From Hydractinia symbiolongicarpus (Eukaryota; Cnidaria; Hydrozoa; Anthoathecata; Hydractiniidae): 64,000 bases of DNA. Each line of letters begins with the position of its first letter. Within the stretch, counting starts at the first letter, position 1. The translations under genes and the position numbers were made by a program. Below are positions 47,488 through 59,348 of this stretch, in pieces. The stretch covers positions 22,692,001 to 22,756,000 of the forward strand of contig NC_079883.1 of NCBI RefSeq assembly GCF_029227915.1. The letters run 5' to 3'. Under the pieces are notes generated by a model, which worked only from the letters and a program-made list of their open reading frames with translations, did no database searches and was not told the DNA's origin.

Positions 47488-48010
47488 CAGTAGACGTCCG
47501 TTAATTCGAACACGCCAGGGACTAAATTATTTGTTCGAATTAACGAATGTTCGAATTATCGGAAGTTCAGAACAAACAAGAATTTTAATAAACGTTAAAA
47601 GTTTTTTTTTCCTAATATAACTTTATTACAACTTTAGTACAACTTTTAAAAAAAATTTTTAACGTTGTTAGCTTGGCGATAGGAAAAGCCTCCAAATTCC
47701 TTGTAAACTTCATTTTATTGGAAATGCCAATTTAATTGATAAATTGAAAGAAATTTTGCCAATATTGATGCAATAAAAATGAATAAAAATGAAAACATTT
47801 TTTTTTTCCATAAGATTTTATTTATTGATACACAAAATTTCGCATTAACGAGCATAATGCAGCTTTGTGATAAAAAAAAAATTGTTCGAATTAGCGAAAT
47901 GTTCGAATTAGCAAAATTCGAATTAAGCAGCTCAAAATATAAGACTTTATTAAACCATTTTGGAAATTTGTTCGAAATAACGGAAAGTTCGAATTAACGG
48001 ACGTCTACTG
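47488..48010. mobile_element. Pogo-like MITE with TA duplication
   Basis: Perfect 25-bp inverted ends beginning CAGTAGACGTCCGTTAATTC, flanked by TA on both sides (47486-47487 and 48011-48012). The interior carries many TTCGAATTA-type motifs in both orientations, and no transposase. Features are those of a pogo-type Tc1/mariner non-autonomous element. Confidence 0.88.
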
Positions 48011-48376
48011 TACTTAAATATTTTCAAGTTCGAAAATTAGCAATTAGAGTAAGGGTGGTTGTTCGGTACGGCAGATCGAGCAGAGGTGTAAACATCTCCG
48101 TTACACACGCTATTTTTTTTTTGTTTAGAAAATAATTATTAAAAATAATTTGTTCTTTGTATGTGTATTTATTTATTTAAGTTGAAAAAAGATTTCAGTT
48201 AAATTTTTTCCCTGTTTGTGAGATGTTTTACATTTTTTAATTGATACCTGATATTTTAAATGTCACATTCTTGAAATGTATTTACAGGGCGGGTTTATAT
48301 GCGTGCTAATCAAATATCAAATTTTTAGGTTAGCGTACAAATCAAGTATAAAAGAATAACACGCCATTTTTAAAGT

Positions 48377-48594
48377 AAAATACCAAGCATAGATGGTAAA
48401 AAATCAAAAGATTGAAATATGAAAGAAGCTTTGTGTGTGCCAAATTCCTTTAAATGTTTAGAAGGTTTAAAAGTAGGTTGATTTTATCGTAAGAATTTAG
48501 CTGTACATAGAGACTGATGATGTAAATAGTTTTTACGAAAAGCTTCTTTCATAATTTAATTCTTTGTTTTTTTACCGTCTATGCTTGGTATTTT
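48377..48594. repeat. Foldback element with ~55-bp arms
   Basis: AAAATACCAAGCATAGATGG ... GAAAGAAGCTT at 48377-48432 pairs with 48539-48594, with a handful of mismatches and a 106-bp loop. Same general design as the palindrome at 43764. Confidence 0.8.
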
Positions 48595-48622
48595 AAATCA
48601 AATATATTTTGTCAAATTTTAA

Positions 48623-48870
48623 AACCAATGACATTTTACTTGTCAAGTTTGTGTACCAATCACATTTCACCTGTCAAGTTAGTGTACCAATCACATTTCA
48701 CCTATCAAGTTAGCGTACCATTTACATTTCACCTGTCAAGTAAGCGTACCAATCATATTTCACTTTTCAAAATAACGTACCAATCACATTTTACCTATCA
48801 AATCAGCGTACCAATCAAGTTGTACCTGTCAAGTTAGCGTACCAATTACATTTCGGCTGCGAAGTTAGCA
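48623..48870 (+). repeat. 31-bp minisatellite, about 8 copies
   Basis: Diverged tandem copies built on CACCTGTCAAGTTAGCGTAC plus CAATCACATTT. Divergence between copies is 10-25 percent by eye. A related single unit (GGTTAGCGTACAAATCAAGT) lies at about 48332. Confidence 0.85.
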
Positions 48871-49508
48871 TGCGAAAAAAATTTTGTGAAGTTCGTGATG
48901 CTCCCTTTCCGAGAGCATTTCAAGTTGCATAAATGTTTTAAGCTCTTTATCTGATGCGTTTTCTGTGGTACAAAAAAGGTCCTTCAGAACATCTTACAGA
49001 ACAGAAAATAATCTTTTGACAATACACACTAAAGATCTTACACACTTTAACGTTTAGAAATTTATTTTATTATAAAGAAAAAATACATTACTGCAACTCT
49101 ATCAAAATTTATTTGCTCTAAAACATGCTCAAGTGATTGTGATATTTAATAAAAAAATTTAACAGTAGAATAAATTATATACGGATATTGGTATACAAAA
49201 ACGCAACCGTAAGTAAAATATCCAAGAAATGCTTGTAAATTCAAAATTGAAATAGATCAAGTTGAAATTAACTACCGTTTTGATGGCAACCATGCACTGA
49301 GAAATTTTGAATTTGAGGGCAAACATTTTTAAGGAAATTTCTAGAATATTGCTTTCTCTCATAATAAAAAAGCATTCACATTTTATCTAAAAAAATGGAA
49401 ATTTTCCTAGATTTTACTAACGAGTGTTGCGTGTAAGAGCTGTTCATTTCCCGCGAAGACACTTTCTAAGTCATAATTAAATTGTATTCGACAAACTTGA
49501 TTCGACTA

Positions 49509-49514
49509 TTTATT
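49509..49514 (-). promoter_or_regulatory. Polyadenylation signal AATAAA of the EAG channel gene
   Basis: AATAAA on the minus strand, 64 bp after the channel's stop codon. Confidence 0.55.
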
Positions 49515-49577
49515 TGAACAACTTTTTCGCTCTTTGGTTTTTTAAGAGAAACGTAAAATGCAACTTTTGTGAGAAAC

Positions 49578-52500
49578 TTAGAGACGAATTGTTTCAATCA
49601 ATGTTTCAGTATCGTCTGTATCAGGAGTACTTTTCGGTTGTTTGATAGGATGTTTGGCGCTTCTAGGCTTCTTTTTAGACTTCGAGTCATTTTCGTTTGC
49701 TTTCTCCTTAACTGCACCTTTATTTGCATTTTTCTTTTCTCTTTGTAACGTTGTTGGGTCGTTGTGACTTTCCGATAAATCTTTCATTTTTTCGGCCACC
49801 GTCACTATAGTGAAATCAGGCGGTTTAAAAACACTTTCTTTGCGTGCGTTTTCTGGAGGTATCTCCTTCCAGCCCTGAGAATCTGCAACAAACCATTCTC
49901 CAGCTTCATCGATGTTTTCTACAGATTCAAGTTGGTTCAAACGCATTCCAATTTCTGGGTCAACATCAATAGTGTTATTCCTTCGTAGTAATTTTAACAC
50001 TAACATCATTTGCGCCTCGACTACTCCCATTTTAGAGTTCATACGTTCTGTTTCACGGCGTAGTTCACCCTTTAACTCGCTCATTCCAGCTAAAACGTCA
50101 CTTGTTTGGGAATAATCCAAAGCTGTAATATCATCACCATTCGTGTACACATTTGTTTCGCTTACCGGCTCTTTTTCCTTCATTGATTCAGGCATTTCAG
50201 TTGTGAACAATTCTCCACTTTTTGTCATAATTTTCACCTAAAGAAGAAAAAGGTATAAGTTTGTAAAGAATTTAGGGTTTTTTATTGTTTCCTGTTAAAA
50301 CTTACAAGAAGATCCTACTATATTACTTTACCTAAAATTAACTGGTTCTGGGGCCCGCGGATCGAATCCCGCTCACTGCCAGGCAGTATGTTAGTGATGA
50401 ACAAAGTAGTTCTTCTACAATAAGACTGAATACTATGCTTGTAAGTGTAGCGAGTTACATCAGAAGGCATGCGCTCTTTAGAAATATGACCAATAAGGGT
50501 ATATATTTTCACCTCGTTCCCAGGAATGTTTTTTCTCGAAGCTGCACTTGAAAGACAGCAGGAACTGGGACTGGGGTTAGGGCAGGGTTAAAGATTTTTT
50601 ATGAGAACATCAAACCTGTAAGATTCTGGAGTCGTGTAAATATTGACCTCAATTAAGTCCTGATGCTAAAATCGACCCTGGATAAACAGAAATATCAGCT
50701 ATTCTTATCCGGTTTTAGATTCTGCGGCTAAAATGAGCTATATTAACAAACCAATCTAGAAGACACAGACAAACCGGGCTAGCGTATTATTACAGTGGCC
50801 TAGTTTTATATCCAGTGAAGCAGAAAAATTATGTTGTTCTGTAGAATGCATTTAAATGCCTTTACACAAACACAATACCACTTCTCTTACCTGTCTTGTG
50901 ATATCGAAAGACAAAATCAATTGGTATTTTATTTTGTCCAAATCTTCTGGGTATAAGGCAAGCGCTTCATGCACAAGTCCTGTACATATCGAATGAATGG
51001 TACCAAAGGAGCACGCTTCCACGTCGTATAGTGACCGTCCCGAACCTTCATCAGCCAAACGCATACCAAACACATCGGATGGACCTGTAAGATGTAGAGT
51101 ATAGATAGAGTATACTATTATTAGTCTCGACTAGGGTTTCGCCCTTTCTTTATATATCGCGTTTGCTATTTGCTATTTCGTGTGTGCGTAGCACGATTAT
51201 AAAAATTGGGCAGAGATAGGCAACGGGTGTTATTAATATAGAGACATACATAAGTAGGTATCTAAGCTCGAATCTCTTAAAGAACAAATGAAAATATTCA
51301 TCTTAGCGAATGTTCAAGTTAACAATGCCAATGCCACAGAAATGATTAATTTCAGCTAAAGTGAATTTGCTTAAAACAGCGCTGTCTTAAAATTATTACA
51401 CAAGACATACTGCTAGTAGTAGTGAAGTCTATTTCTAGCTTTAACGAAAGAGTTGTACATAGTTTCAGGTTTTATTTCTCTCTGTAACAAGTGTTTGGAA
51501 TGGGTAGGTACGTATTGCTTTTAATATTTTTAAACAAACAATGTTGATTAAAAGGTCGAGTTTCTTTGTAGAAATTTGATAAAGAAGAAAAAAAAGATTA
51601 ACAAATGTCTGAGTTATCCAAGATTTAATTTTCCTGGAAATTTAGATAAGGGAAAATATCCAAGGAAACGAATAAAACAGATGGAGATTTAAAAGTTAGC
51701 GTTATTAAAGTTGACTGCAGCTATATGTATCGACTCTTCCTGCTATAAGGCCTAAAACGGGTACATGTTTTAAAGTTCGGTGTATATACATACCAATTAA
51801 TCCTATCAGATCATCGCCTTGCTTTACTTCTAACGATCCAGTTGCGACAAAGTATAAGGATTCGACACTTTCGCCCTGATAAATCAATTTATCGCCTGGT
51901 GATGTGCGAATTGTATCGAAATATCGAGATAAAACTCGTAACGCAGTTAAGGATACGCCTTTGAACGCACGATCAGTGAGAATTTGGGAATGAATGTGAA
52001 GACATAAATCTGATTGTAAGTCTCGTGGACACGTTTTTAAAATCTGTAGAATAAATAGAAAAAATTGAATAAATTGTATAACATAAATCTCCTTAAGATA
52101 AAAGAGAGAAGCTGATATGTATCAAGGGAACTAATTTTAGCGGGAATTGATTTTCGCGAATTAAACAGATTTTGGCATTTCGCGTCAATTTATTTTGGCA
52201 ATTGATTTGCAAATAAATATTTTAGTTATTTGACACAGTTTCAAAATCATCGAAGACACTACGAGCAATATTCCTAAAATCCAAACATTTTAGCGAATTT
52301 TAACTATCAAAATCATCTTGGGGGAATTTATTTTCGCGAATTAAGTGCCCTGAAATATTTCACGGGAATTAAATTTCAAAATAGCCAAAAAAACTCGAAA
52401 TTCGTGTAAAAATCCTGCGGTGTATAATTGGCATTACGATTCTAGAGTAATTACAATTCGCTTCGTCGTAGAAGTTGTTTGGTGTCAGCCTCATAATTAT

Positions 52501-55500
52501 TGAAAACATAAAGACATATTCGACAAAAAGCATTCTCGCGTTTATCATCTCTATAAATTTATTAATAAAGCTTATTATTCTTGCGCCACTCCTTAACCTC
52601 ATCATACCCTTCTATTTATTACCAGCATATATAAAAAACAACATCGTTCCCAGTGCCTGTTGTATCTTCTTTCATATCGGGACGGCAAATCGCTGTCCCA
52701 ATATCAGAAAAAATTCAAGATGCCCTAGGGACGGGGTTGAATAAGACATACAAATACCTCTTCCTCGTCTGTTCCTTTGGTAACCGCCCATGTTGCTTTA
52801 TAATAATTCTCAACTCTCTTTGCAACAAGCTCTGGTACTTTGTACGTAGTGTTGAATTGCTTTATTGAATTCAACTGTTCTGAAAACTCGTTTGAATTTT
52901 TTTGGAGTTGAGAGATGATATTGGTGACTTGGCCGAAAATTAAAGCATACAAAACACCTATGCATGAATAAAGAAATTAATTTCTGTTCTACATTACACA
53001 GGGGCGGATTTAGCTATGGTTTATACTGGTGTAAATACATCAGTAAAATTTGTCACCAAAAAGTTAAGTTATGTCTCTGCAAGCTTGTTTTTTTTTTAAT
53101 TGTGCGCCCGAAGCTTAACAAAGTTGGATAATTCCCTTGGCGTGTAAATCTGGTTTTCGGAGTCTCCACTGTCCGCGTCTGGGTTCGAAGGTCTTGTTTC
53201 TATCAGAAAATACAAATAGCTGCTACTTCGCCCTCCAAACCCCCAGTTGTTTTTTAATGCCCTGAAAAGCAATTATTCCTCTTCGAGGTTATTTTTACAC
53301 CAGTTTGAAAAATCCTAAATCCGCCCATGTTACAGTCAATAAAAGTACTAAAGTGTTCTAATGAAAGATCAATTGTAGGTTATATAGACTTCAGCTTAAG
53401 CCGTTTGCCAGACGAATGCAGCCCTTTTAATTCACGATATGTCCTCGCATAGATCCCTGTGTCATGAGAAGGTAGCTAAACCAAAAATATAAGTATGCCG
53501 AAACCTACAAGCTTAAAATTTTGTGGTTGTTTTAGGAGAACAAGCCTGTCAATTAAATGAAGCACAAACGAAAATAAACTTGATGAAATAATGTAATGTT
53601 AAAAAACCAGAAAAAGAGAAGAAGACTACATACATCCTAACAGCATAGTAGTACATCCAAATACTTTTTCAGCGCTTGTGTTGGGTGCAATATTACCGAA
53701 CCCACAGGTTGTCACACTACTCATGGTGTAGTAGAGCGCAGATATATACATAGCTGCTAAAGAGGGGCCTGTCCCGTCTATGATTTCATGGTTTTCGTCG
53801 AAACTGAACGGTTGTTCGTACACTTGAGCTAGTATAGTCAACCAGCTGTGTGGAGTGTGATATGGTTTGTCAATTTTTAAAGCAATAGCAAACCTGAAGT
53901 AGAAATTATCATCATTCTTTACATGGCGCAATATATAATGTATCTCAGTCTCGTCCCGGGGCTCTTTAAGCTCTGGGGTGGGCCCCAGCGCTCTTTAAGC
54001 TCCCTTGTGATTTAATGCATACTAAGATGTTTTCTTGTTTATAGTCAGCAAATACCAAAAAACAGAAAGAACATCATTGGTATGTTTGAATTGGTTTCAC
54101 ATTCGATTATCATTTGAGCGTGAATCACCTCAAAAGCAAGAAGAAAGTGAGGGAGAGCAGTCAGGGAGAATTATAGCACAGTATATACAAACACAACAAA
54201 AACAACAAAAACAACAAAAACAACAAAAACAACAAAAACAACAAATAACAAAAGAAAAAGAACAAGAACAAACAAACAAAAAAAAAACAAAAGCGCAAAA
54301 AAAAAGAAAGAAAAAGAACAACAGCGACAACAACAACTTACCAAATACACGCCATCCAATGTGCACATAAACAAAAGGCGAGTAGCCACACCGCTAGAGT
54401 GACAGTCTTATTCTGCATGTAGCGTTTCATTTTTTTGCCAGTCTTTCCTAATCTTATGAGACGAACCATTTTTAACAGGCGGAAAATACCAACAAAACTC
54501 TGTAAGAAAATAAAAAAAATTATATAATTTTAACATCAGAAAATCGACGGTAAAAAAAGCCAGATGTTTTCCACCATTTGATTGACAATGCAAAGATCAA
54601 CTTCGTTCCCAGAGTCATTTCTTTACCTACCATTTACACTTCCCATCAAAATTGCGTAAGTCCTTATGTTCGAGAAATCATAACATACGCCCTTTTGAGG
54701 ACACGTGGTTTTTTCTTTAATTCTAATTCGTTAAAATACTTTCATTGTGTACTTACAGAAGTTTGGTCAAAGAAATTGACAATACCATACGGTAGAGAAG
54801 AGATGAAATCGAACGCAAACCAAGTTTTCAAATACTTCCAGCGAATCATTTTTAGGCTTCTTATTAATTCCCCAGTTTTTTCATCAATGTATGTAGTAAA
54901 AAATGTTAAAATGATATCTGTCAGAAACATGGTGTCAACAATTGTATCAAAGATTGTCAGTATAAATCCAGTGTACGGGAAACAAAGTGTAAAAGGGACC
55001 ACACATGACGTATACAAGATACAACAAAGGATCAATGCGTCCCATATAGATTTCCATTTTAGCGTTTGTAAAATGACAAATTTTGGGACTTGGATTTTTT
55101 CACCGCCATACTGTGGTATGAAAGCGTCCTTCATTTTGCTTTGTATCTATAAGTTGAAATATACATAAATTTACACAACCTCGTACCCAGAATTTTCTAG
55201 GTTTTTATTACAAGACAACCTGATAGTCCTGGGGAAAAGGTTGATATAGTGTACTTACACTTTCCATATCCAACGTTTTCTTTTTTTTCGGCTTCTTACC
55301 TTTCGATAATAGATTGGAGCGGAAAATATTCATGTCAGCTTTGCCCAACAATTTGTGTGCTGCCTTTTTCCATTTTCTTTTTGGAGAATCTATATTATAA
55401 ATCGTAATATTGGTGTTTATATTATTTTCACGTGTTTTTATTTAGATTTCCAGCGAAAAATGAAATTTTTTGAAAACGAATAGTCTAAAAGTCTAAGGCC

Positions 55501-57763
55501 AACAAAATGGCTGTTTTAATTAAAAATACAATTATTATCGTCGACGCAATCCACACAAATACAGTACCGTGGAGAGCGGGGGCGGGTAGGGGTAGGTTAA
55601 CGCGCTCAGTCCCCTTCACGAGTCCTCAGTCCCCTTTTTAAAAATGAGGTTTCTTTAAAAAAGAAAGGTAAAAGCTGATTTTATGGAATTTTAATGCATT
55701 TTCCAGCAATTTCAAGGCTGTAAGTTCTAAAATTTCAAATAAGGGTTTGCCCCCGCTGAGACGATGAGCTTAACCCCCCATAAATAACTTGTTTCCTACG
55801 GCAGTTAAAAAAAACTTTCATAGAGCGCGTCAATAACTTTCAACAACTCTCCATCTTTGAGCCTTGCACGAGTTTTTCCACCACAACGGCTATTAAGGTA
55901 CACAATACAAGTTGAGCAAGTCTCTGTAATATTACTCGCATTCTTTTTAAAATAGTGGTCGAATCTCTACTCTGTGCTGGGAATGCGCAAAATAAAAATC
56001 TCCAGCACCCTCCTCTCCAGTAATTTTTTCCTTTTGGATAATGCAAAAATCCCTGGGACGAGGGTGAAATGTCCGGGAAATGTACTACAGGTGAAAATTT
56101 GAATACCTGAATATACCCAGCAGGCTACTGACTAGATATTACTATTACCTAGAATTCTTGGTTTGGCGTGAGTGATGTCACTGAACAAGACAAGATACAA
56201 ACATATTTCACCACTACTACTTTCCTTGATTAAATGCGTTGTTACAAGCCACCAACGTTTCTCCTCTAAACGAATAACACAAAATTATCACGAATTTAGG
56301 CGTCCCCTCTTTTGCTACATTGAAACATTAAGAATGTAATTCTCCTGATTTCTGCTATTTTATTGAACTAAAAAGACTTTTTTGAACACCATAATTTTCG
56401 TAAGAATAATAAAAAAACTGGAATTTCTATAATACTGTGAAACTGTTTTGTCTTTTCTTAAGGGAGTGCGTAGAAGAAAAATGTGCTGAAATATCGCGTA
56501 CCAAATTATTAGATAAATAAATATACAAATATATGTAGTGACAAGAAATAACACACATTTAATTGGTCAACAAATTTGTTGGTTTTTGTACCCGATAAAC
56601 GAACACAATTAAATTGGTCAACAAATTTGCTGGTTTTTGTACCCGGTAAACGTTACTCAACTACAGACGAGAACGTACAATATTTAACAACAACAAGATA
56701 CACGAGCTTTTTCTTTTATAAGATTATGTTTAAAAAAATAACAGACTGGGATTTCAGGTTAATAACAATAGGTGTACTATTTAGAACAATAAAGAAGTAA
56801 GAATAATATCCAATTTGGTTGGAGTTTACATATTCTTATAAAAAAGAACGTGTTGGCAAAAGAAACAAAGCCAGCATTAAGAGCGACTGTAAAATTATTA
56901 CCATTTTTACTGTACAAAATCATCTCAATTTGAACTTGCTTTTTATATCGTATAGCGCGTTCATAATCTCGTTTCGCGGATTTGCTTGTCTGTTTTCCGT
57001 ACAAGAAATCCAAAAAAATATCTTTGCGAGTAACTTCATTTCTAGAGAATCCGGTCTCCGCAGCAAACAAATGGCTGCAGAAAATAATCGGATGATGGTT
57101 GATGACTGCATTGGCGATTAAAAATGGCGCATCTAAAACAATAACAAACGGATGAAAAAACATTCATGTGGTTATTTTGTTGGCAATGTTGTTAAGGTAC
57201 TTTGTTTCAGGAAGTAAGTAAATATTAAGTATTTATTTATTTGTCCTAATAGACTGGAGACCATTCCGATAGAATAATACCTAATAGGTAGGAATGACCA
57301 AACCAAGTTACTTTGAACTTTAAAAAATATTATATTTACAAACTCTATGTACTCGTAAAGAACATGCAACAATAAAATGATTAAATGTTAAAACAATTAC
57401 ATGATGAAAAAAAAATAAAACTTGAGCAGAGACTAGGAAATTAAAAAGGCACAAAATTAGCGCAAATTTTTCGAAATTCGCGTTAATTAACCCCATCTTA
57501 TTAAATCACGTTAATTAAATTCGTTTTTATAAGTTGTTACAGGCATTCGAGTTAATTTCCTTTGTGTTAATTTCGTGACCATTGATTTTGTGTCTCGTTA
57601 ATCTCCTGAAAAAAAGGTGGCTTTTTCTTTAATGTCGTTAAAAGCAATAGTGGCAGTAAAGTTTAAATATCTGGAAATAAGGAGTTTACGTAAAAAAGTT
57701 ACCTAATTCTTTGGACGCCTCTATTACATTTTCTAAAAATTTATTCTCCCCTTCTTTCTCCAT
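49578..57763 (-). CDS. KCNH1/5: EAG-type voltage-gated K+ channel (KCNH1/KCNH5 group), complete, 883 aa
   Basis: Eleven phase-consistent exons: 57763-57703, 57132-56902, 56265-56149, 55389-55259, 55146-54757, 54499-54342, 53893-53634, 52957-52758, 52043-51794, 51084-50891, 50237-49578. Order of domains: N-terminal PAS (~22-135; PFLIANAVINHHPIIFC, FLYGKQT, LFSDIT), basic linker, S1 ~213, S2 ~240, S3 ~285, S4 ~316-337 (FRLLKMVRLIRLGKTGKKMK), S5 ~342-367 (AHWMACIW), pore with filter TCGFGN at 425-430, S6, C-linker, cyclic-nucleotide-binding homology domain (~540-655; ESVESLYFVATGSLEV) and a C-terminal coiled coil (~703-750) followed by a Lys/Ser-rich tail. Family members make tetrameric plasma-membrane K+ channels. 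The filter has Cys where EAG channels have Val. Introns carry several small MITEs. Confidence 0.95.
50512..50580. repeat. MITE fragment of the CCTCGTNCCCAGGG family
   Basis: Starts CACCTCGTTCCCAGG; the right side reads GGAACTGGGACTGGGGTT, a degenerate inverted end. In the last intron of the EAG gene. Confidence 0.45.
52640..52739. repeat. MITE of the CCTCGTNCCCAGGG family
   Basis: ATCGTTCCCAGTGCCTGTTG at left and CAAGATGCCCTAGGGACGGG at right form inverted ends. The centre (ATATCGGGACGGC/GCTGTCCCAATAT) is palindromic too. In an intron of the EAG gene. Confidence 0.65.
53946..53999. repeat. CTCGTCCC-type repeat with duplicated CTCTTTAAGCTC
   Basis: Short G/C-rich island with two copies of GCTCTTTAAGCTC and TCTCGTCCCGGGG; probably a rearranged member of the same MITE family. 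Confidence 0.4.
54188..54246 (+). repeat. (CAAAAACAA)n minisatellite
   Basis: About six 9-bp units in the intron just downstream of the EAG exon encoding S4-S5. Confidence 0.85.
55179..55248. repeat. MITE of the CCTCGTNCCCAGGG family
   Basis: ACAACCTCGTACCCAGAATT at left; TAGTCCTGGGGAAAAGGTTG at right, inverted. In the short region just beside an EAG exon. Confidence 0.55.
56554..56652 (+). repeat. 51-bp tandem duplication
   Basis: Two copies of AATTGGTCAACAAATTTG plus GGTTTTTGTACCCG and flanking sequence (from 56561 and 56612), in an intron of the EAG gene. Confidence 0.8.
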
Positions 57764-58138
57764 TTTTTAAAGATTTTTCTGGCTGATTTCTCTTCTGAGT
57801 TCGTTTGGTTAAGAACTTAGTTAACCGTTCATCGAAATATATGAATTATGCAACAACTGAATTCATTTTAACGAAAGTATTAACGAATAATTTCTATCGC
57901 TTATTCAAATGTAATGGGAACGTAATATAGATGATAAATAATTCGAATTTTTAAATAGTATCTAAGGTGTTCCTAAAAACTTTACTTATCCTAAATTGAA
58001 CATTCAAACCGTATTCAATATCGATCCATTGCGATTACCGTACACCGTCAGCCTAAAAGTCGTCATTAATAATTGACCTATGTATGACCAGTAACTTGCC
58101 TAATCGGGGAAAACCTGTTGTGGATTATCCTTATTTTC

Positions 58139-58206
58139 GACCCCAGGGCTCTTCAAAATAAACCTCTACTTTCGAGGTTTTAATCTCAAAGAGCCCTGGG
58201 GAAGAG
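58139..58206. repeat. Hairpin MITE of the CCTCGTNCCCAGGG family
   Basis: CCCCAGGGCTCTTCAAAATA at left and CTCAAAGAGCCCTGGGG at right; the middle has AAACCTC/GAGGTTT. The 68 bp form a near-complete hairpin. Confidence 0.65.
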
Positions 58207-58288
58207 AATGGATTAATCTTGTTATCCTTAACAACATGAATAAGGTGTGAAACAGAGTATACTTTTAATTCTTCATGTCCTATTAGAG

Positions 58289-58354
58289 TTATCAATCTCG
58301 TCCCAAGGTAGAGGATCTTGTATCAGAAAAGATACAAGATGCGCTGGAGACGAA
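58289..58354. repeat. Hairpin MITE of the CCTCGTNCCCAGGG family
   Basis: ATCTTGTATC-AGAAAA-GATACAAGAT at the centre with CTCGTCCCAAGG and GCTGGAGACGAAG ends; the most compact member in the window. Confidence 0.65.
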
Positions 58355-58615
58355 GTTATTAATAAATAAATATTTGCAAAATTTTCATGCATAGTTTAAT
58401 TATTCTGGCACAGGGTTTAATTATATAGAATAAAACATCTTTATCGCGTATTTTCATTTATTGTCTAGTTTCTCCTGATATCATGGGTGAAATCTCATGG
58501 AAGGTGTCAATTAAAGAGTACTTCATTTAATTTCATACCACGCCACGGCAAGATATTTGCTTGCGAAAAGAGAGAGACAAGACATGTTTTGCCAATTCTG
58601 ACCTTTCCATTTTGA

Positions 58616-59348
58616 TAATTTTTTATCCAGTATGCTATTATTTTTCGCAATTTTTTATCCAGTATGTTATTATTTCTCGCAATTTTTTATCCAGTATGTT
58701 ATTATTTCTCGCAATTTTTTATCCAGTATGTTATTATTTCTCGCAATTTTTTATCCAGTATGTTATTATTTCTCGCAATTTTTTATCCAGCATGTTATTA
58801 TTTCTCGCAATTTTTTATCCAGTATGTTATTATTTCTCGCAATTTTTTATCCAGTATGTTATTATTTCTCGCAATTTTTTATCCAGCATGTTATTATTTC
58901 TCGCAATTTTTTATCCAGTATGTTATTATTTCTCGCAATTTTTTATCCAGCATGTTATTATTTCTCGCAATTTTTTATCCAGTATGTTATTATTTCTCGC
59001 AATTTTTTATCCAGCATGTTATTATTTCTCGCAATTTTTTATCCAGCATGTTATTATTTCTCGCAATTTTTTATCCAGTATGTTATTATTTCTCGCAATT
59101 TTTTATCCAGCATGTTATTATTTCTCGCAATTTTTTATCCAGTATGTTATTATTTCTCGCAATTTTTTATCCAGTATGTTATTATTTCTCGCAATTTTTT
59201 ATCCAGCATGCTATTATTCTCGCAATTTTTTATCCAGTATGTTATTATTTCTCGCAATTTTTTATCCAGTATGTTATTATTTCTCGCAATTTTTTATCCA
59301 GCATGTTATTATTTCTCGCAATTTTTTATCCAGTATGTTATTATTTCT
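58616..59348 (+). repeat. 32-bp satellite array, left block (~23 copies)
   Basis: Head-to-tail 32-bp units containing TCGCAATTTTTTATCCAG followed by a T or C variant (GTATG/GCATG) and TTATTATTTC. Copies are almost identical; one near 59205 lacks a base. Because 32 is not a multiple of three and the unit has no stop in any of the forward frames, all three frames stay open; these frames are not taken as genes. Confidence 0.98.

Larger units (their letters stand above)
57764..58615. other. Upstream region of the EAG gene
   Basis: Contains the presumed EAG promoter (minus strand) and two small MITEs (58139 and 58289). No gene recognised. Confidence 0.5.

Noticed and set aside
54035-54389. Gln/Lys-rich plus-strand frame and Phe/Cys-rich minus-strand frames
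   Set aside because: Created by A-rich simple sequence in an EAG intron and partly antisense to the S4-S5 exon.
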